Shown: one piece after another, positions 9,777 to 18,481 of the stretch
How the letters are laid out: each line of letters opens with the position of its first letter
How positions within the stretch are numbered: the first letter of the stretch is position 1
Origin: Pedobacter ginsenosidimutans
GTDB taxonomy: Bacteria > Bacteroidota > Bacteroidia > Sphingobacteriales > Sphingobacteriaceae
Direction of reading: 5' to 3'
Length of the DNA: 52,184 nt
Assembly (NCBI RefSeq): GCF_001442625.1
Contig: NZ_LMZQ01000021.1
Location: 1-52,184 of the forward strand
The notes under the pieces: model-generated
Database searches by the model: none
Seen by the model: the letters and a program-made list of their open reading frames with translations, nothing else
Told to the model about the DNA's origin: nothing
Position numbers and translations under genes: made by a program

Positions 9777-10802
9777 CTAAAAAATGCTAACATGATTTTG
9801 ATTGATTTTATAGTTAAAATTGCCCGCAATACTGAGAATCTTAATCAGCTTGCTTAACGGGATATCGGTGGTTAAATTCACCCTGATCTGCCTTTCAGCT
9901 ACCGCAGGACTTTTTATTTCGATGGCAACATTATAGGTTCTTTCTAAAATGTCGGTAATATCAGCAATCCTTGTTTTCCTGAATACCAATTTTCCGTTCT
10001 TCCATGCAATGATATCTTCAACAGGTACTTTACCCAGTTCACGCGCACCGGTCTTCCCGTTCCACACTACACTCTGGCCTGGAAGCAATACCGCAATAGG
10101 ATGTAATACCTTGTTTACTTCACGGTCTACCCTCACCTTTCCTGTACTTACCAAAACACTCACCGGTTGATTTAAAAAAGCATCAACTTTAAAGGAGGTG
10201 CCCAATACCCTGGTTACTATATTTCCCGTATGAATGATAAATGGCCTTTTCGGATTTTTAGTGACTTCAAAAAAAGCTTCCCCCTTTAAAGATATCGCCC
10301 GAACATTTGTGGCAAATTTTGAAGGAAAAGAAAGTGTACTGCCCGGGCCCAGGTATACTATCGAACTGTCTGGCAAAAGAATTTTGGAACGCTTGCCCTT
10401 TGGATTTTCAAAATGCTGATCTATTAGTGCATACTGCTGAGTTTTTTTGTCCAGTCTTGGGATCAACAGTGAAATAGAACCGATAATTAACGCAATGGCC
10501 GCGGCATACGATAGGTACCTGCGGAGTTTTATATTTTTCGATGCTAAGCCTAAAACAATTGGTTCATTACCACCGATATTTCCGGCCGATTGCATTCCGT
10601 GGAATTTCGCAAGTGCCTGCGAAACATCTGGTTCAATGTACTCATCAGCAGTTGATGCCGCAATCTCGTCCATCACCTCGGAAAAAAGAACAGAAAGGTC
10701 ACCTGCAGACAGCAGCGATTTTATCTCGGCAGTTTCTTCCGCCGTACATCCGCCGTTAATATATTTTCTGATGAGGGCTTTTTTTTCCGTTTTATGATCC
10801 AT
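9777..10802 (-). CDS. FecR-family anti-sigma factor
   Basis: A 341-residue single-pass membrane protein. Residues 1-90 are cytoplasmic and should bind the sigma factor. A transmembrane helix lies at about 97-116 (LSYAAAIALIIGSISLLI). The periplasmic FecR domain follows (about 125-225, with KILLPDSSIVYLGPGSTLSF and ALKGEAFFEV-like ISLKGEAFFEVTKNPKRPF), and a DUF4974-type C-terminal domain lies at about 265-340 (LVFRKTRIADITDILERTYN). Known role of the family: hold the partner ECF sigma factor inactive until the TonB receptor's STN domain signals. It lies 79 nt after the sigma gene and 154 nt before the receptor gene, a standard order. Confidence 0.93.
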   Translation of the reverse strand: MDHKTEKKALIRKYINGGCTAEETAEIKSLLSAGDLSVLFSEVMDEIAASTADEYIEPDVSQALAKFHGMQSAGNIGGNEPIVLGLASKNIKLRRYLSYAAAIALIIGSISLLIPRLDKKTQQYALIDQHFENPKGKRSKILLPDSSIVYLGPGSTLSFPSKFATNVRAISLKGEAFFEVTKNPKRPFIIHTGNIVTRVLGTSFKVDAFLNQPVSVLVSTGKVRVDREVNKVLHPIAVLLPGQSVVWNGKTGARELGKVPVEDIIAWKNGKLVFRKTRIADITDILERTYNVAIEIKSPAVAERQIRVNLTTDIPLSKLIKILSIAGNFNYKINQNHVSIF

Positions 10803-10881
10803 TGAGGTTGTTCTTCAATCATCATAACACAACTTTTTAAGGATACCACCTATCGAAAGGCAGAAAAAATATATTTTTTAT

Positions 10882-11493
10882 TTAGGAAGGCAAAAACAAA
10901 AGAATATGCGCCGCCAGAAGCAAAAAAAGTGTAAAATCGGCATGCTCTTTTATGTGCTGCCTGAAAAAGCTAAGCGCCGCAACCATATAATTTTCGACAG
11001 TATTTACAGAAAGGTTCATATCACTGGCAATTTCGGCATAAGTTTTATTTTCCTCCCTGCTCATCTGAAATACTTTTCTGCGGGCAGGGCTTAACTGGCT
11101 AAGTTTTTCGCGGTAAATCTCTTCGAGCTGTGCGTACACCAGTGCATCATCTGAGGGCCGTGATTTCACAACCTCGGTCTCGAGCTGTTCATCAAGCTCA
11201 ACAGTAGCCATTATTTTTTTGCGGTAATGGTTGTACAGCGCATTTTTGACCGAGCGGTAAAGATATGGGCCCAGATCGGTCTCTATTGAAATGTCACCCT
11301 GTTTCTTCCACAGACCGAGCATCACATCCATCACCAGTTCTTCTGCAACAAAAGTATCTTTAATGTTTTTTAAGGCATAACGGTAAAGTGCCGCATAATA
11401 CCGTTTAAAAAGAAAATCGAAGGCAGCAGGACTTCCGTTTTTATGCTTTTCTAACAATACTGCATCCGGTAAATCTTTTATCTTATTGAACAT
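10882..11493 (-). CDS. ECF RNA polymerase sigma factor
   Basis: A 203-residue sigma-70 family protein. Region 2 lies at about 25-90 (YYAALYRYALKNIKDTFVAE, DVMLGLWKKQ) and region 4 at about 125-185 (LSPARRKVFQMSREENKTYA, then the helix-turn-helix MNLSVNTVENYM). There is no region 3, as usual in ECF factors. It should transcribe the FecR / TonB receptor / FAS1 operon downstream. The last 17 or so residues are strongly hydrophobic (FTLFLLLAAHILLFLPS), a feature shared with the two other ECF factors in this window. A TAnnTTTG box lies 27 nt upstream of the start. Confidence 0.93.
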   Translation of the reverse strand: MFNKIKDLPDAVLLEKHKNGSPAAFDFLFKRYYAALYRYALKNIKDTFVAEELVMDVMLGLWKKQGDISIETDLGPYLYRSVKNALYNHYRKKIMATVELDEQLETEVVKSRPSDDALVYAQLEEIYREKLSQLSPARRKVFQMSREENKTYAEIASDMNLSVNTVENYMVAALSFFRQHIKEHADFTLFLLLAAHILLFLPS

Positions 11494-11519
11494 GCCTGGG
11501 AAAGGGAATCTCTGTGCAG

Positions 11520-11527
11520 CAAAAATA
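11520..11527 (-). promoter_or_regulatory. Candidate -7 box of the sigma gene at 10882-11493
   Basis: Read on the minus strand this is TATTTTTG, an exact match to the Bacteroidota -7 consensus TAnnTTTG. It lies 27 nt before the ATG at 11493. I see no clear TTTG -33 element at the expected distance. Confidence 0.4.
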
Positions 11528-11762
11528 AAACCTATACCGGCGTTGTATATTAAGGCAATATTAAGTTATTGAACATTACCGTAGCTTAACGGACCTGATG
11601 GGAATAAAACAGAATAAACCACAACATCTGTCACGGCTTATTTACTAACCAAATGATATAGCCAATATGTATATTGTAAAATTAGAAACCAAACATGAAC
11701 AAGCCATGAAGCCCTGTCCAAAATAAAAAGTGGATAGACTGCTTATCATTTACCGCTAATGT

Positions 11763-11812
11763 TGTAGAGGAAGGAATCGAACCTTCTGCGTGCTCCCGGC
11801 AAGCGCTCTACA
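11763..11812 (-). other. tRNA-like remnant (acceptor stem and T arm, collapsed middle)
   Basis: On the minus strand the 7-nt TGTAGAG at 11812-11806 pairs perfectly with CTCTACA at 11769-11763, like an acceptor stem. Directly inside lies a perfect T arm: stem GAAGG/CCTTC with loop TTCGATT (11786-11770). Only 19 nt remain where D and anticodon arms should be, so it cannot be a normal tRNA. The inner segment GCGCTTGCC resembles the end of a D arm and an anticodon arm, so it may be the 3' two-thirds of a decayed tRNA gene. No CCA is encoded. Such 3' tRNA fragments are often left at integration sites, but no integrase is nearby. Confidence 0.4.
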
Positions 11813-12049
11813 GCGATCATTTTCTCTTGACCGCTGCAAAAGTAATAAGTAAGATCACATTTAAAAGTGCAGACCAAAAGTTTAATGATTTGGTTTGATA
11901 AAAAGCATTACGACATAAAAGCCACTCGATTCTTTTGGATTAATCCTTCTTTTCAACAGGAGCGGTCCCTCCTCTCCTGAGATCAAATTTGCTCCTAAAA
12001 TCTACATCATTCCTTACCTAAAGTTAATATGGAGTTCATACTGAGCGAC

Positions 12050-12057
12050 TAGTTTTG
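12050..12057 (+). promoter_or_regulatory. Candidate -7 box of the sigma gene at 12068-12676
   Basis: TAGTTTTG matches the Bacteroidota -7 consensus TAnnTTTG exactly. Only 10 nt separate it from the ATG at 12068, so a transcript from this box would have almost no leader. The -33 element is not clear. Confidence 0.45.
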
Positions 12058-12067
12058 CACACAGTTT

Positions 12068-12676
12068 ATGAACCCATCCTCTGACAGTAATCTATTCGAA
12101 CTGATAAAAGCCAGCAATCATTTGGCTTATACTTCAATTATAGATAGATACTGGGAAGAGTTGTACAGACATATCTACTCAAAGATCAAAAATTCAGAGG
12201 ATGCTAAAGATATGGTCCAGGATATTTTCCTAAGCCTTTGGAAAAACCGTTTAAACATTATACTTAATAAAAATGACAGCCTGGCCCCCTATCTTTTCCG
12301 GTCGGCCAAATATGCGGTGATAAATCATTTTTCCAGACCAGGGGTAACCCTTGCAGATGAGCAGGCTTTATCGACGGCCTTAGAAGCACCATCTGAGATA
12401 AAGACAGACGATCTGTTGTTAGTCCATGAGCTCCAAAACATCCTTGAAAATGAAGTCAGTCAGCTTCCGGAAAGACTACAGCGACCTTACCGTTTAAGCC
12501 GGGAACAGGATCTGCCGATCAGGGAAATTGCGAAAACGCTTTCCCTGTCTGAACAGACTGTTAAAAATAATATCAGCGCAGCCATGAGTGCAATCCGGTT
12601 TAAGTTAGGAAAGTACAATTCTGAAGGCACAATTATCCATATTCTGGCTTTGGCAGCCCTCCTTCACCATAAATAA
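12068..12676 (+). CDS. ECF RNA polymerase sigma factor
   Basis: A 202-residue ECF sigma factor. Region 2 lies at about 20-85 (YWEELYRHIYSKIKNSEDAK, MVQDIFLSLWKNR) and region 4 at about 130-185 (QLPERLQRPYRLSREQDLPI followed by the helix-turn-helix LSLSEQTVKNNIS). It begins the plus-strand operon sigma-FecR-SusC-SusD-phosphodiesterase and should activate it when the SusC-like receptor binds its substrate. It ends in a short hydrophobic tail (IIHILALAALL). It is diverged from the neighbouring minus-strand sigma factor at 10882-11493, so the two systems are separate and not one duplicated cassette. Confidence 0.92.
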   Translation: MNPSSDSNLFELIKASNHLAYTSIIDRYWEELYRHIYSKIKNSEDAKDMVQDIFLSLWKNRLNIILNKNDSLAPYLFRSAKYAVINHFSRPGVTLADEQALSTALEAPSEIKTDDLLLVHELQNILENEVSQLPERLQRPYRLSREQDLPIREIAKTLSLSEQTVKNNISAAMSAIRFKLGKYNSEGTIIHILALAALLHHK

Positions 12677-12740
12677 TTAACAAAAACTTAACAAGCGCTT
12701 AAAGTACCCTCCACCCTCAGCTGTGATCTCTATAGTAACG

Positions 12741-13715
12741 ATGTCACAACATAAAAATCAAAAAGCATTAAAATCGGTACTTAAAAAATACCTTGAGAAA
12801 AAAGCAAACGCAAAAGAACTCGAGGCTGTTGAGAAGTGGTACGAAGAACTGGGAAAAGAATCGCATGAAGATGCTCACCTGAACCGGGCAGATGCGATAA
12901 AAAACTTAGGCAGGTCGATCAAAAACAATGTTCTACAAAAAACCCTGGAGCATAGAAAAACCAGAATGAAGTCTCGATACATCAAGTATGCAGCCATATT
13001 TCTCTTAATGATCAGTGCAGGGCTTACCTTTTACCAACAGCATCATCACAGCGGAATACCTGAAACGGATATCAATTTTAAATCCAGCCATCAAGCTGCC
13101 AAGGAAATTACATTAAAAGACGGTTCAATTATATTGCTAAATGTTGGTAGTGAATTAATAGTAGCTAAGGACTTTGGAGAACGTGAAAGAAATGTAGCGC
13201 TAAAGGGAGAAGGATTTTTTAAAATAGCAAAAGATAAGAAAAAGCCTTTTATCATAAAATCTGGTGTACTCAAAACCATCGTTGTCGGCACTTCATTCAA
13301 TATTAACGCATATCCAGATCTGGATAGAATTAAAATTGCCGTCACCACCGGGAAAGTGAGGGTTTCTAGAAAAACATTAAGAGGCGAAGAAGTACTTGCT
13401 ACCGGCATGACCAAAAATGCTAGTTTAACTTTTGATAAATCTACGGGAAGTGCAACAGTTAAAACTGAAGACGCTGCACTGATATCTTCATGGAAAGACA
13501 ATAAACTCTATATCGATAATGCAACAGTAGGTGAAATCGCAACGCAGTTGGAACGATACTATCACCTAAATGTAGTCTTCAATCCAAAAATCGATAAAGG
13601 AAAAAGATATACGATCCGCTTTAACCAGGAACCGGCAAACAGGGTAATGGAAATCCTGTCGATTCTTACGAAAACAAAATTTACCTACCGAACCAATCAA
13701 ATCACTATAAAATAA
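12741..13715 (+). CDS. FecR-family anti-sigma factor
   Basis: A 324-residue protein from the ATG at 12741 (MSQHKNQKALKSVLKKYLEK). A GTG at 12723 would add six residues, but ATG is preferred. The lysine-rich cytoplasmic part is residues 1-78, the transmembrane helix about 80-98 (YIKYAAIFLLMISAGLTFY), the FecR domain about 115-215 (ITLKDGSIILLNVGSELIV, VALKGEGFFKI) and the DUF4974-like domain about 250-324 (LYIDNATVGEIATQLERYYH). It should hold the sigma factor of 12068-12676 inactive until signalled by the STN domain of the next gene's receptor. Confidence 0.92.
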   Translation: MSQHKNQKALKSVLKKYLEKKANAKELEAVEKWYEELGKESHEDAHLNRADAIKNLGRSIKNNVLQKTLEHRKTRMKSRYIKYAAIFLLMISAGLTFYQQHHHSGIPETDINFKSSHQAAKEITLKDGSIILLNVGSELIVAKDFGERERNVALKGEGFFKIAKDKKKPFIIKSGVLKTIVVGTSFNINAYPDLDRIKIAVTTGKVRVSRKTLRGEEVLATGMTKNASLTFDKSTGSATVKTEDAALISSWKDNKLYIDNATVGEIATQLERYYHLNVVFNPKIDKGKRYTIRFNQEPANRVMEILSILTKTKFTYRTNQITIK

Positions 13716-13747
13716 AGATTATGTAACAGGTGTAAAAAACAAAAAAA

Positions 13748-13800
13748 GCCGAAAATGCGCTAACACTTTCGGCCAGTTATGAGCATTGAAGCAATGCTCA
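13748..13800 (+). promoter_or_regulatory. Tandem hairpins in the leader of the SusC gene
   Basis: Two inverted repeats lie between FecR and SusC. The first is GCCGAAA (13748-13754) with TTTCGGC (13767-13773). The second is a perfect 9-bp repeat, TGAGCATTG (13780-13788) with CAATGCTCA (13792-13800), loop of 3 nt. No T run follows either, so they are not simple terminators. The second covers an alternative ATG at 13779 and would bury it, which supports the downstream start at 13845. Confidence 0.5.
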
Positions 13801-13844
13801 TCATTTCCAATGATCTCTTAAAAACATTAAAAAATTATTCAAAT

Positions 13845-16800
13845 ATGCAAAAATATTACCCGGGTTGCAAACACCCGTCATGGTCACTTTTTAACTTAAA
13901 AATGAAGCTAACAATAGCCCTGCTTTTTCTTTCAAATGCATTGCTCTTCGCGGGACCAACTGCCGGACAATCTATGAATGAAATCAAAATAGACCTCTCG
14001 GCGAAAGATCTTTCCTTGAGAAAAGTACTGGATCTGATCGAAAAAAGAACTTCGTTCATAATTGGTTATGAAAATAATAATTTAATCAATACAAAAAACT
14101 TCAGCATAGAAGCCAGACAAAAATCCGTAGCTGAAGTCCTGGGTCAGTTAATGAAAAATTCGCCTGTAGAAATCCTGCAGATCAGCGACAGATACATTCT
14201 TATTAATACAAAAAAACCACTTCCTCCAATGTATGTTTCGGGAACAATTACCGATAAACGCACTGGCGAAAGTCTGCCAGGGGTAAGTATCAGGGTAAAA
14301 GGCGGTACTGCAATCACCCAGACGGATAGTAAGGGGAATTACAAATTAACGGTTCTATCAGATCATCAGGACATTGTGATTGAAGCCAGATCGATTGGAT
14401 TCAAAACCCAGGAATTCATGGTTGCAAGAAATTCTACAAGCCTGACCATCAACTTCCGGTTAGAAGAAGACCTTTTAGGTTTGGATGAGATCGTTGTGAC
14501 CGGACAGGGAATCGATGTGAGCAAAAGAAGGCTTTCTTCAAACGTGGTGAGCATTTCTGAAAAAGACATCAGGGATATTCCTGCATCCAGGATAGACCAG
14601 TTATTGCAATCGAAATTACCTAATGCCCAGATCAGGCTAACAGGAGGGCAGGCCGGCGCAACATCAATCATCCGTTCGAGAGGAGTCAACTCTGCTTTCA
14701 TTAGCTCTACGCCTATCATCTATGTGGATGGGGTTAGAATGGACAACCTAAATACCCGGGCAGCATTAGGTGGTGGCAGTGCAACCGGGGCTGCAATCAG
14801 TTCTATTTCTGACATCCCGATGGACAATATTGAAAAAATCGAATTCGTTAACGGCGGCGCGGCCACTACTTTATATGGCTCAGATGCCGCCAATGGAGTT
14901 ATCCAGATCATTACCAAAAAAGGTGGCGCCGATAAAACGGATATTACCCTGGAAACCCAACTGGGTGTAGAAACACCAACAACAGATTACCTTCACTTTA
15001 AACGCACCAAAGATCTATTGATGCAGAATGGATTTTATCAGAAACACAATATTGCCCTGAATGGTGGTGATGGTAAATTCGGATACAGCTTTTCGGGAGG
15101 TTACCAAAACAGTACTGGTACGCAGATCTATGACCAGAATAGCAATAGGAGAATTGATCTCAGAACTGGCTTAAGAGCCTCTTTAGGCACAAAGGTTACC
15201 TATGAAAGCTCATTTAGTTATATCAACAACAAATACAAAAGAAGCCGGAACGGAAACCAGGGTGGCTATACGGGTTTATGGTTTGCAGAGAGCGGAGCAT
15301 CTTCTATCACAGGACCAAGATTTAAAAGCGATCTTGATGCAATGAGCGATGATGAATTCTCTGCAATCACTGCATTTGTAGATAAAGCGGAAGCTTTGCA
15401 GGATAACGGCATCACCATCAACAGGTTCCAGACTTCACAAATTTTCAAGTACCAACCTTTAAAAAACCTAACCTTCAAGGCTACAGGCGGAGTTGATTAC
15501 CGTGCGCAGAGGCAAAATATAATCACAACCAATGAATACCTTTCACATACGACCAACACCGTGATTACCAATCAGGGAAGCATAGATAATTTTGACAGAA
15601 ATTATCTAGGATTAACTTTTGAGTTTAACGGACAGTATGAGGCTAAGGTTGGTGATTTTTCTTTTATTACCACAGCAGGCGGTCAACTTTTCAGAAACGA
15701 GGACCACCAGATCCAATATAGCGGAACAAATATAAGGGATGGTGCCCAAACCATTAATATTGCTGCTACCCGTACGGGCGATGAGTACTATTCTGCAGTA
15801 ACAAGTTATGGTATGTATCTGCAGGAAAATGCCGGCTATAAAAACAAGTTGTTTCTGGATTTAGGTTTACGTGGTGATGGTAACTCAGCTTTCGGAAAGA
15901 ATATTGGCATCCAGTATTATCCAAAAGTTGGACTCTCTTACATTCCAAGTGCTGAAAAGTATTTCCAGTCTATTTCAAAAGTTGTGTCATCCGCGAAGAT
16001 TCGCGGCAATTATGGTATTGCGGGCAACTTCCCTACTCCTTTTGCTAATGAGCGCACAATATCATTTATTGGTTTTAATGGAGAACAGGCCGCATCGTTT
16101 GGCCAGGCCGGAAATAATGACCTGAAACCTGAGAAAACAACAACCATCGAAGCAGGTCTTGATATTGGGTTCTTGAACGACCGGGTTATCCTTTCAGCAG
16201 GATTCTACCATTCAATCACCAAAGATGCATTATTTGTAGTTCCACCTGCCCCATCAACGGGACAGAGCAGTCAGTTGCAAAACACAGGAAAAATTTTAAA
16301 CCGGGGACTGGAATTCAACACCGTTCTGACCCCCATTAAAACGACTTATACCAGCCTTAGATTCAACATATCTGTGAATACCTTATACAACAAGGTGGTA
16401 AGTTCAGGCGGTGCCGCTCCATTTAACATTAATGGTTTCAGTGCCAGAACAGTGCAAACAGTTGTACAGGAAGGTTATCCAATTGGCTTTATCAGGGGGA
16501 ATTATGGGGTATTTGACGCCCAGGGACTACTGGTAAGTACAGCTGCACAACAAAACTTGGGTACTACCATACCAGATCTTTTTGGGAGTATCGGGATGAA
16601 TTTCCAGTACAGATCATTCAATTTCTTTGCTAATGCCGATTACCAGAAAGGTGCAAACGCGGTATCATTTGACAGACAGTTCCGCTTTAACTATGGTACC
16701 TCAACAGAGGGGATTCCACAGGACGAAATTGATAAAAGTGGAAGAACCAGATGGCTGGATGTAACTAACATGTTTGTCGAAAAAACCGATTACATCAAGA

Positions 16801-17039
16801 TCAGGACCATCGGGATAGGTTATAATTTTAAGCCAGCAGCATGGAACAAAGCTGTTAAGAGCGTAAATATTGGTTTTTCAGTTGTAAACCCACTCAACTT
16901 TGCCAGCTCAAGTTTCGATCCGGAAACAACGATCAGTGGAAGTGCCCAAGGACAGAATGGCGCTACAACCGGCGGTATTTCCTATTCTACATATTCTGCT
17001 CCAAGACAGTTTGTAGGCTCACTAAGGGTAAATTTTTAA
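13845..17039 (+). CDS. SusC/RagA-family TonB-dependent receptor with STN domain
   Basis: 1064 residues from the ATG at 13845 (MQKYYPGCKHPSW); the ATG 66 nt upstream lies in a hairpin and is less likely. Order: signal sequence (IALLFLSNALLFAG), STN domain about residues 45-120, carboxypeptidase-D-like domain about 130-210 (VSGTITDKRTGESLPGVSI), SusC linker (GLDEIVVTGQG), plug with IIRSRGVNSAFISSTPIIYV and DGVR, and a beta barrel ending in LRVNF with terminal Phe. SusC proteins import ligands captured by SusD using TonB energy. STN plus the upstream sigma/FecR pair makes this a transducing receptor. The phosphodiesterase gene in the same operon suggests a phosphodiester-containing ligand; that is inference. 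Confidence 0.95.
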   Translation: MQKYYPGCKHPSWSLFNLKMKLTIALLFLSNALLFAGPTAGQSMNEIKIDLSAKDLSLRKVLDLIEKRTSFIIGYENNNLINTKNFSIEARQKSVAEVLGQLMKNSPVEILQISDRYILINTKKPLPPMYVSGTITDKRTGESLPGVSIRVKGGTAITQTDSKGNYKLTVLSDHQDIVIEARSIGFKTQEFMVARNSTSLTINFRLEEDLLGLDEIVVTGQGIDVSKRRLSSNVVSISEKDIRDIPASRIDQLLQSKLPNAQIRLTGGQAGATSIIRSRGVNSAFISSTPIIYVDGVRMDNLNTRAALGGGSATGAAISSISDIPMDNIEKIEFVNGGAATTLYGSDAANGVIQIITKKGGADKTDITLETQLGVETPTTDYLHFKRTKDLLMQNGFYQKHNIALNGGDGKFGYSFSGGYQNSTGTQIYDQNSNRRIDLRTGLRASLGTKVTYESSFSYINNKYKRSRNGNQGGYTGLWFAESGASSITGPRFKSDLDAMSDDEFSAITAFVDKAEALQDNGITINRFQTSQIFKYQPLKNLTFKATGGVDYRAQRQNIITTNEYLSHTTNTVITNQGSIDNFDRNYLGLTFEFNGQYEAKVGDFSFITTAGGQLFRNEDHQIQYSGTNIRDGAQTINIAATRTGDEYYSAVTSYGMYLQENAGYKNKLFLDLGLRGDGNSAFGKNIGIQYYPKVGLSYIPSAEKYFQSISKVVSSAKIRGNYGIAGNFPTPFANERTISFIGFNGEQAASFGQAGNNDLKPEKTTTIEAGLDIGFLNDRVILSAGFYHSITKDALFVVPPAPSTGQSSQLQNTGKILNRGLEFNTVLTPIKTTYTSLRFNISVNTLYNKVVSSGGAAPFNINGFSARTVQTVVQEGYPIGFIRGNYGVFDAQGLLVSTAAQQNLGTTIPDLFGSIGMNFQYRSFNFFANADYQKGANAVSFDRQFRFNYGTSTEGIPQDEIDKSGRTRWLDVTNMFVEKTDYIKIRTIGIGYNFKPAAWNKAVKSVNIGFSVVNPLNFASSSFDPETTISGSAQGQNGATTGGISYSTYSAPRQFVGSLRVNF

Positions 17040-17048
17040 ACATAAAAG

Positions 17049-18473
17049 ATGAAAACATATATAAAAAATATTTTTACGGCAGGTATAGCTTGCATTCTGC
17101 TGGCCGGCTGCGCAAAAGACAACCCTAACATTACCGATGAGGTTTACTTAACCACAACTAATGTTTCCACAACCTGGCTAACAGGATTAAAGCGCCAAAT
17201 GGCACTAACGATGAACCAGGTGATTGTAAATACAGAGCTGGTATCAGATAATTATTTTAATAACAGAACATTGAGTAATAAAGTATTTGATATCCCACAG
17301 ATCGATAATTTTGATCTGGATGTTAACAATATCCAATCTGCAATTCAACGTTTAAGAGAAATGTCCGAATATGGCTTAACCACTGTCGTCAATGCAGATA
17401 AATCAACCACTCCGGTACAAAAAGCAGAAATGTATTTTATAAATGCTTATGCACATGTGCTAAGTGGAGAATTGTTTACAGGCCTCCCAGGAACGGCTAA
17501 AGGGGTAGTGCTCTCGCCAGCCCAGCATTATGCTATAGCGATTACCGCATTGGATCAGGCGATTTCCTTACAAACCAACGCCACTGAAAAAGCAGCATAC
17601 ACACTGTTGAAAGCGAGGGTTTATTATGATCTTGGCGATGCGGCACAGGCAAAAACATTTGCAACCTCTGTAATGGCTACTCCACTACTACTTAAACAAC
17701 AGGCCTTTGATGGGCAAAATGCGGCTTCAAATGATTTTCAGACTTATCTTTTCTCCTCAACGACGAATGAGTTTGCACCACTTCCCCGTCTGGATTTCCT
17801 GGATCCGAAATATTATAATACAGGTACAGTTGCGCTGGATCAGAAGCCAGTAAGTTACCTTAAAGGTGAAGAGGCCTATCTAATTCTAGCAGAAATTCAG
17901 GTTTCTACTGGTGATTTAGCAGGAACTAAAACAACCCTGAAAAGCCTATTAACGGATGTTATTGCAAAAAGAACTATTGTTTCTTTGAGTGATGTGAAGG
18001 AAACCAGGAACGGCGGTAACCGGAACGATTACCCATTGACTGCGGTAAAAGTAAAGTTTGATGAGACAGATGTTGAACGTTCAGGTTATGTATTAGACCG
18101 GAAAACAGCCAATATCAATATTTCAACCGTTTCTGGCACCAAGGTTAGCCCAACGGACATTGATGCGGCAACTACCCAGGATGCGCTATTGTATCTAGTT
18201 TATAGAATGAGGCAGGAAATTTTTATTTCTGAAGGCAGGCGAATGAGCGATTTGGGTATTAAATTCCCGGTGTCGCAAACCGAACAATTGAATAATCCTA
18301 ATGTGAAACCAGCTGACCTGGTTGCTCAAATCCCATCGTTTATCCCGAAAAACCGGGGAATGGATGATTTCACCAATAATGCAGTAAGCGGAGTGGTTAC
18401 CATGAAATACGATATGAACAAGGTCCTGGTCAGCAATAAAACAGCAAAAGAAATTTTTCCATTTATTAATTAA
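17049..18473 (+). CDS. SusD/RagB-family surface lipoprotein
   Basis: A 474-residue lipoprotein with lipobox LAGC (Cys21). It follows the SusC-like gene by 9 nt. The interior has the SusD pattern of TPR-like helices (AEMYFINAYAHVLSGELFTG, AAYTLLKARVYYDLGDAAQA, EAYLILAEIQVSTGD) and a late segment RQEIFISEGRRMSDLGIKFP matching the conserved R.E.F.EG.R..DL region of SusD proteins. It is shorter than many SusD proteins (about 500-650 residues) and a diverged member. Function by family: it forms the lid on SusC and binds the ligand at the cell surface. Confidence 0.9.
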   Translation: MKTYIKNIFTAGIACILLAGCAKDNPNITDEVYLTTTNVSTTWLTGLKRQMALTMNQVIVNTELVSDNYFNNRTLSNKVFDIPQIDNFDLDVNNIQSAIQRLREMSEYGLTTVVNADKSTTPVQKAEMYFINAYAHVLSGELFTGLPGTAKGVVLSPAQHYAIAITALDQAISLQTNATEKAAYTLLKARVYYDLGDAAQAKTFATSVMATPLLLKQQAFDGQNAASNDFQTYLFSSTTNEFAPLPRLDFLDPKYYNTGTVALDQKPVSYLKGEEAYLILAEIQVSTGDLAGTKTTLKSLLTDVIAKRTIVSLSDVKETRNGGNRNDYPLTAVKVKFDETDVERSGYVLDRKTANINISTVSGTKVSPTDIDAATTQDALLYLVYRMRQEIFISEGRRMSDLGIKFPVSQTEQLNNPNVKPADLVAQIPSFIPKNRGMDDFTNNAVSGVVTMKYDMNKVLVSNKTAKEIFPFIN

Positions 18474-18481
18474 TAAAAGAG

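Larger units (their letters stand above)
11494..12067. other. Intergenic region between two divergent ECF sigma genes
   Basis: A 574-base gap without a convincing ORF. It holds one candidate promoter for each sigma gene (11520-11527 minus, 12050-12057 plus) and a tRNA-like remnant (11763-11812). A further hairpin, CAGCGATC (11811-11818) with GACCGCTG (11829-11836), overlaps the end of that remnant. The rest is AT-rich with no pattern I can name. Confidence 0.6.

Noticed and set aside
11763..11812. Functional tRNA gene
   Set aside because: Too short, with no complete D or anticodon arm; kept only as a tRNA-like remnant.
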